Shown in pieces: positions 63,697 to 64,000 of a DNA stretch of 64,000 nt. Position numbers and translations under genes: made by a program. This stretch comes from an uncultured Aquitalea sp. GTDB taxonomy: Bacteria; Pseudomonadota; Gammaproteobacteria; Burkholderiales; Chromobacteriaceae. The DNA lies in NCBI RefSeq assembly GCF_945957525.1, contig NZ_CAMFLA010000009.1, positions 118,379 to 182,378 of the forward strand. Direction: 5' to 3'. The notes beneath the pieces were generated by a model, which saw nothing but the letters and a program-made list of their open reading frames with translations, was not told the origin of the DNA and did not search any database. The first letter of the stretch is position 1; each line of letters opens with the position of its first letter.

Positions 63697-64000
63697 ATGA
63701 AAAAACTGACCCTGCTGGTTCTGTCTGCTGCTTTCGGCCTGAGCTCCGCCGCTGGTTTTGCCGCTACTACCGCCTCCGCTCCGGCTGCCAAGGCTGAAGC
63801 CAGCAGCCCGAAGAAGGCCACCAAGATTCATCACGCCAAGAAAGGCGAGAAGAAAGTAGAAGCTTCCGCTCAGAAGGCTCAAGCCGCTGACGCTTCCGCT
63901 CCGGCCAAGAAGGCTCACAAAAAGGCTGCCAAGAAGCACACCGCCAAGAAAGTAGAAGCTTCCGCTCAGAAGGCTCAAGCCGCTGACGCTTCCGCTCCGG
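63697..64000 (+). CDS. asr: Lys/Ala-repeat secreted protein, acid-shock-protein-like (cut by window edge)
   Basis: The reading frame begins at ATG 63697, with a GGAG ribosome binding site, and is open to the window end (101 codons seen). Signal peptide MKKLTLLVLSAAFGLSSAAG with cleavage near FAA. The mature part is made almost only of Ala, Lys, Ser, Glu, Gln, Pro and His. A 96-base (32-residue) unit starting KKVEASAQKAQAADASAPAK begins to repeat exactly at 63946. E. coli Asr, a periplasmic acid-shock protein, has the same kind of composition. The total number of repeats is unknown. Confidence 0.7.
   Translation, partial: MKKLTLLVLSAAFGLSSAAGFAATTASAPAAKAEASSPKKATKIHHAKKGEKKVEASAQKAQAADASAPAKKAHKKAAKKHTAKKVEASAQKAQAADASAP
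63850..64000 (+). repeat. 96-bp direct repeat inside the acid-shock-like gene
   Basis: A unit starting AAGAAAGTAGAAGCTTCCGC at 63850 recurs base for base from 63946 to the window end (55 bases seen). Exact identity, including third codon positions, points to a recent duplication or gene conversion. Confidence 0.85.

Noticed and set aside
63598..63978. Minus-strand frame opposite the acid-shock-like gene
   Set aside because: The Gly/Ser/Leu/Phe repeats are the reverse reading of the Lys/Ala repeats; signal peptide and ribosome binding site support only the plus strand.
63850..64000. Considered as a CRISPR-like array because of the direct repeat
   Set aside because: The unit of 96 bases is in frame, codes for protein and has no spacer structure.

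Overview
This is a GC-rich chromosomal window that reads as a member of the Neisseriales (Betaproteobacteria), most likely Chromobacterium or a close relative. That placement rests on the type IV pilus order pilMNOPQ-aroK-aroB opposite a class A penicillin-binding protein, ispB opposite rplU-rpmA-obgE, a CysB-linked sulfur island, and general codon and base use; no rRNA gene is present to confirm it. Nearly all of the window is ordinary housekeeping and transport DNA. I saw no prophage, CRISPR array or transposase gene.

Layout: 1-5969 (minus) pilM-N-O-P-Q, aroK, aroB (aroB is cut by the left edge), opposite ponA/mrcA (6090-8462). 8719-17554 is an RND multidrug efflux operon (MdtA-, MdtB- and MdtC-like proteins plus a lipoprotein outer-membrane factor). 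17564-20831 holds a stand-alone formyltransferase, a 68-residue protein, a membrane protein with a J-like domain and a degenerate EAL-like protein. 21094-30474 is a sulfur island: tauABCD, an unknown gene, sbp, cysTWA and cysB; a recurring ATAAGCAA motif precedes each transcription unit. 30506-36004 has a GGCT-like protein, an M24 peptidase, an OprC-type copper receptor, tRNA-Arg(CCU) and ispB. 36204-38121 is rplU-rpmA-obgE. 38518-41747 is a basic amino acid ABC importer.

41934-46794 is the most interesting system: a tight three-gene SMC operon of the MksFEB/Wadjet (JetABC) type with no recognisable JetD/MksG nuclease gene beside it. 46954-53202 holds an unknown protein, a VOC protein, a metallo-beta-lactamase fold hydrolase, a structured untranslated RNA candidate, a DMT transporter, hisC, a carboxymuconolactone decarboxylase family protein and tpx. 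53296-56310 is a tandem pair of chemoreceptor paralogues, one of which has lost the signalling tip. 56488-64000 holds a gamma-carbonic-anhydrase-like protein, prlC, a probable overlooked TTG-start small gene, an MCR/EptA-type phosphoethanolamine transferase, exonuclease III, a probable RquA (rhodoquinone) methyltransferase and, cut by the right edge, a Lys/Ala-repeat acid-shock-like protein with an RstA-box-like site upstream.

Between genes there is a dispersed element of about 115 bp with inverted ends (four copies in both orientations), a second short motif attached to two terminators, and a group of GGGGCAT motifs beside the tRNA gene that may be the scar of an integrated element. Functionally the window joins surface motility, cell-wall synthesis and drug efflux, CysB-controlled sulfur acquisition, copper and amino acid uptake, and possible low-oxygen and acid responses. 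All family assignments come from reading motifs and context; no database search was run.
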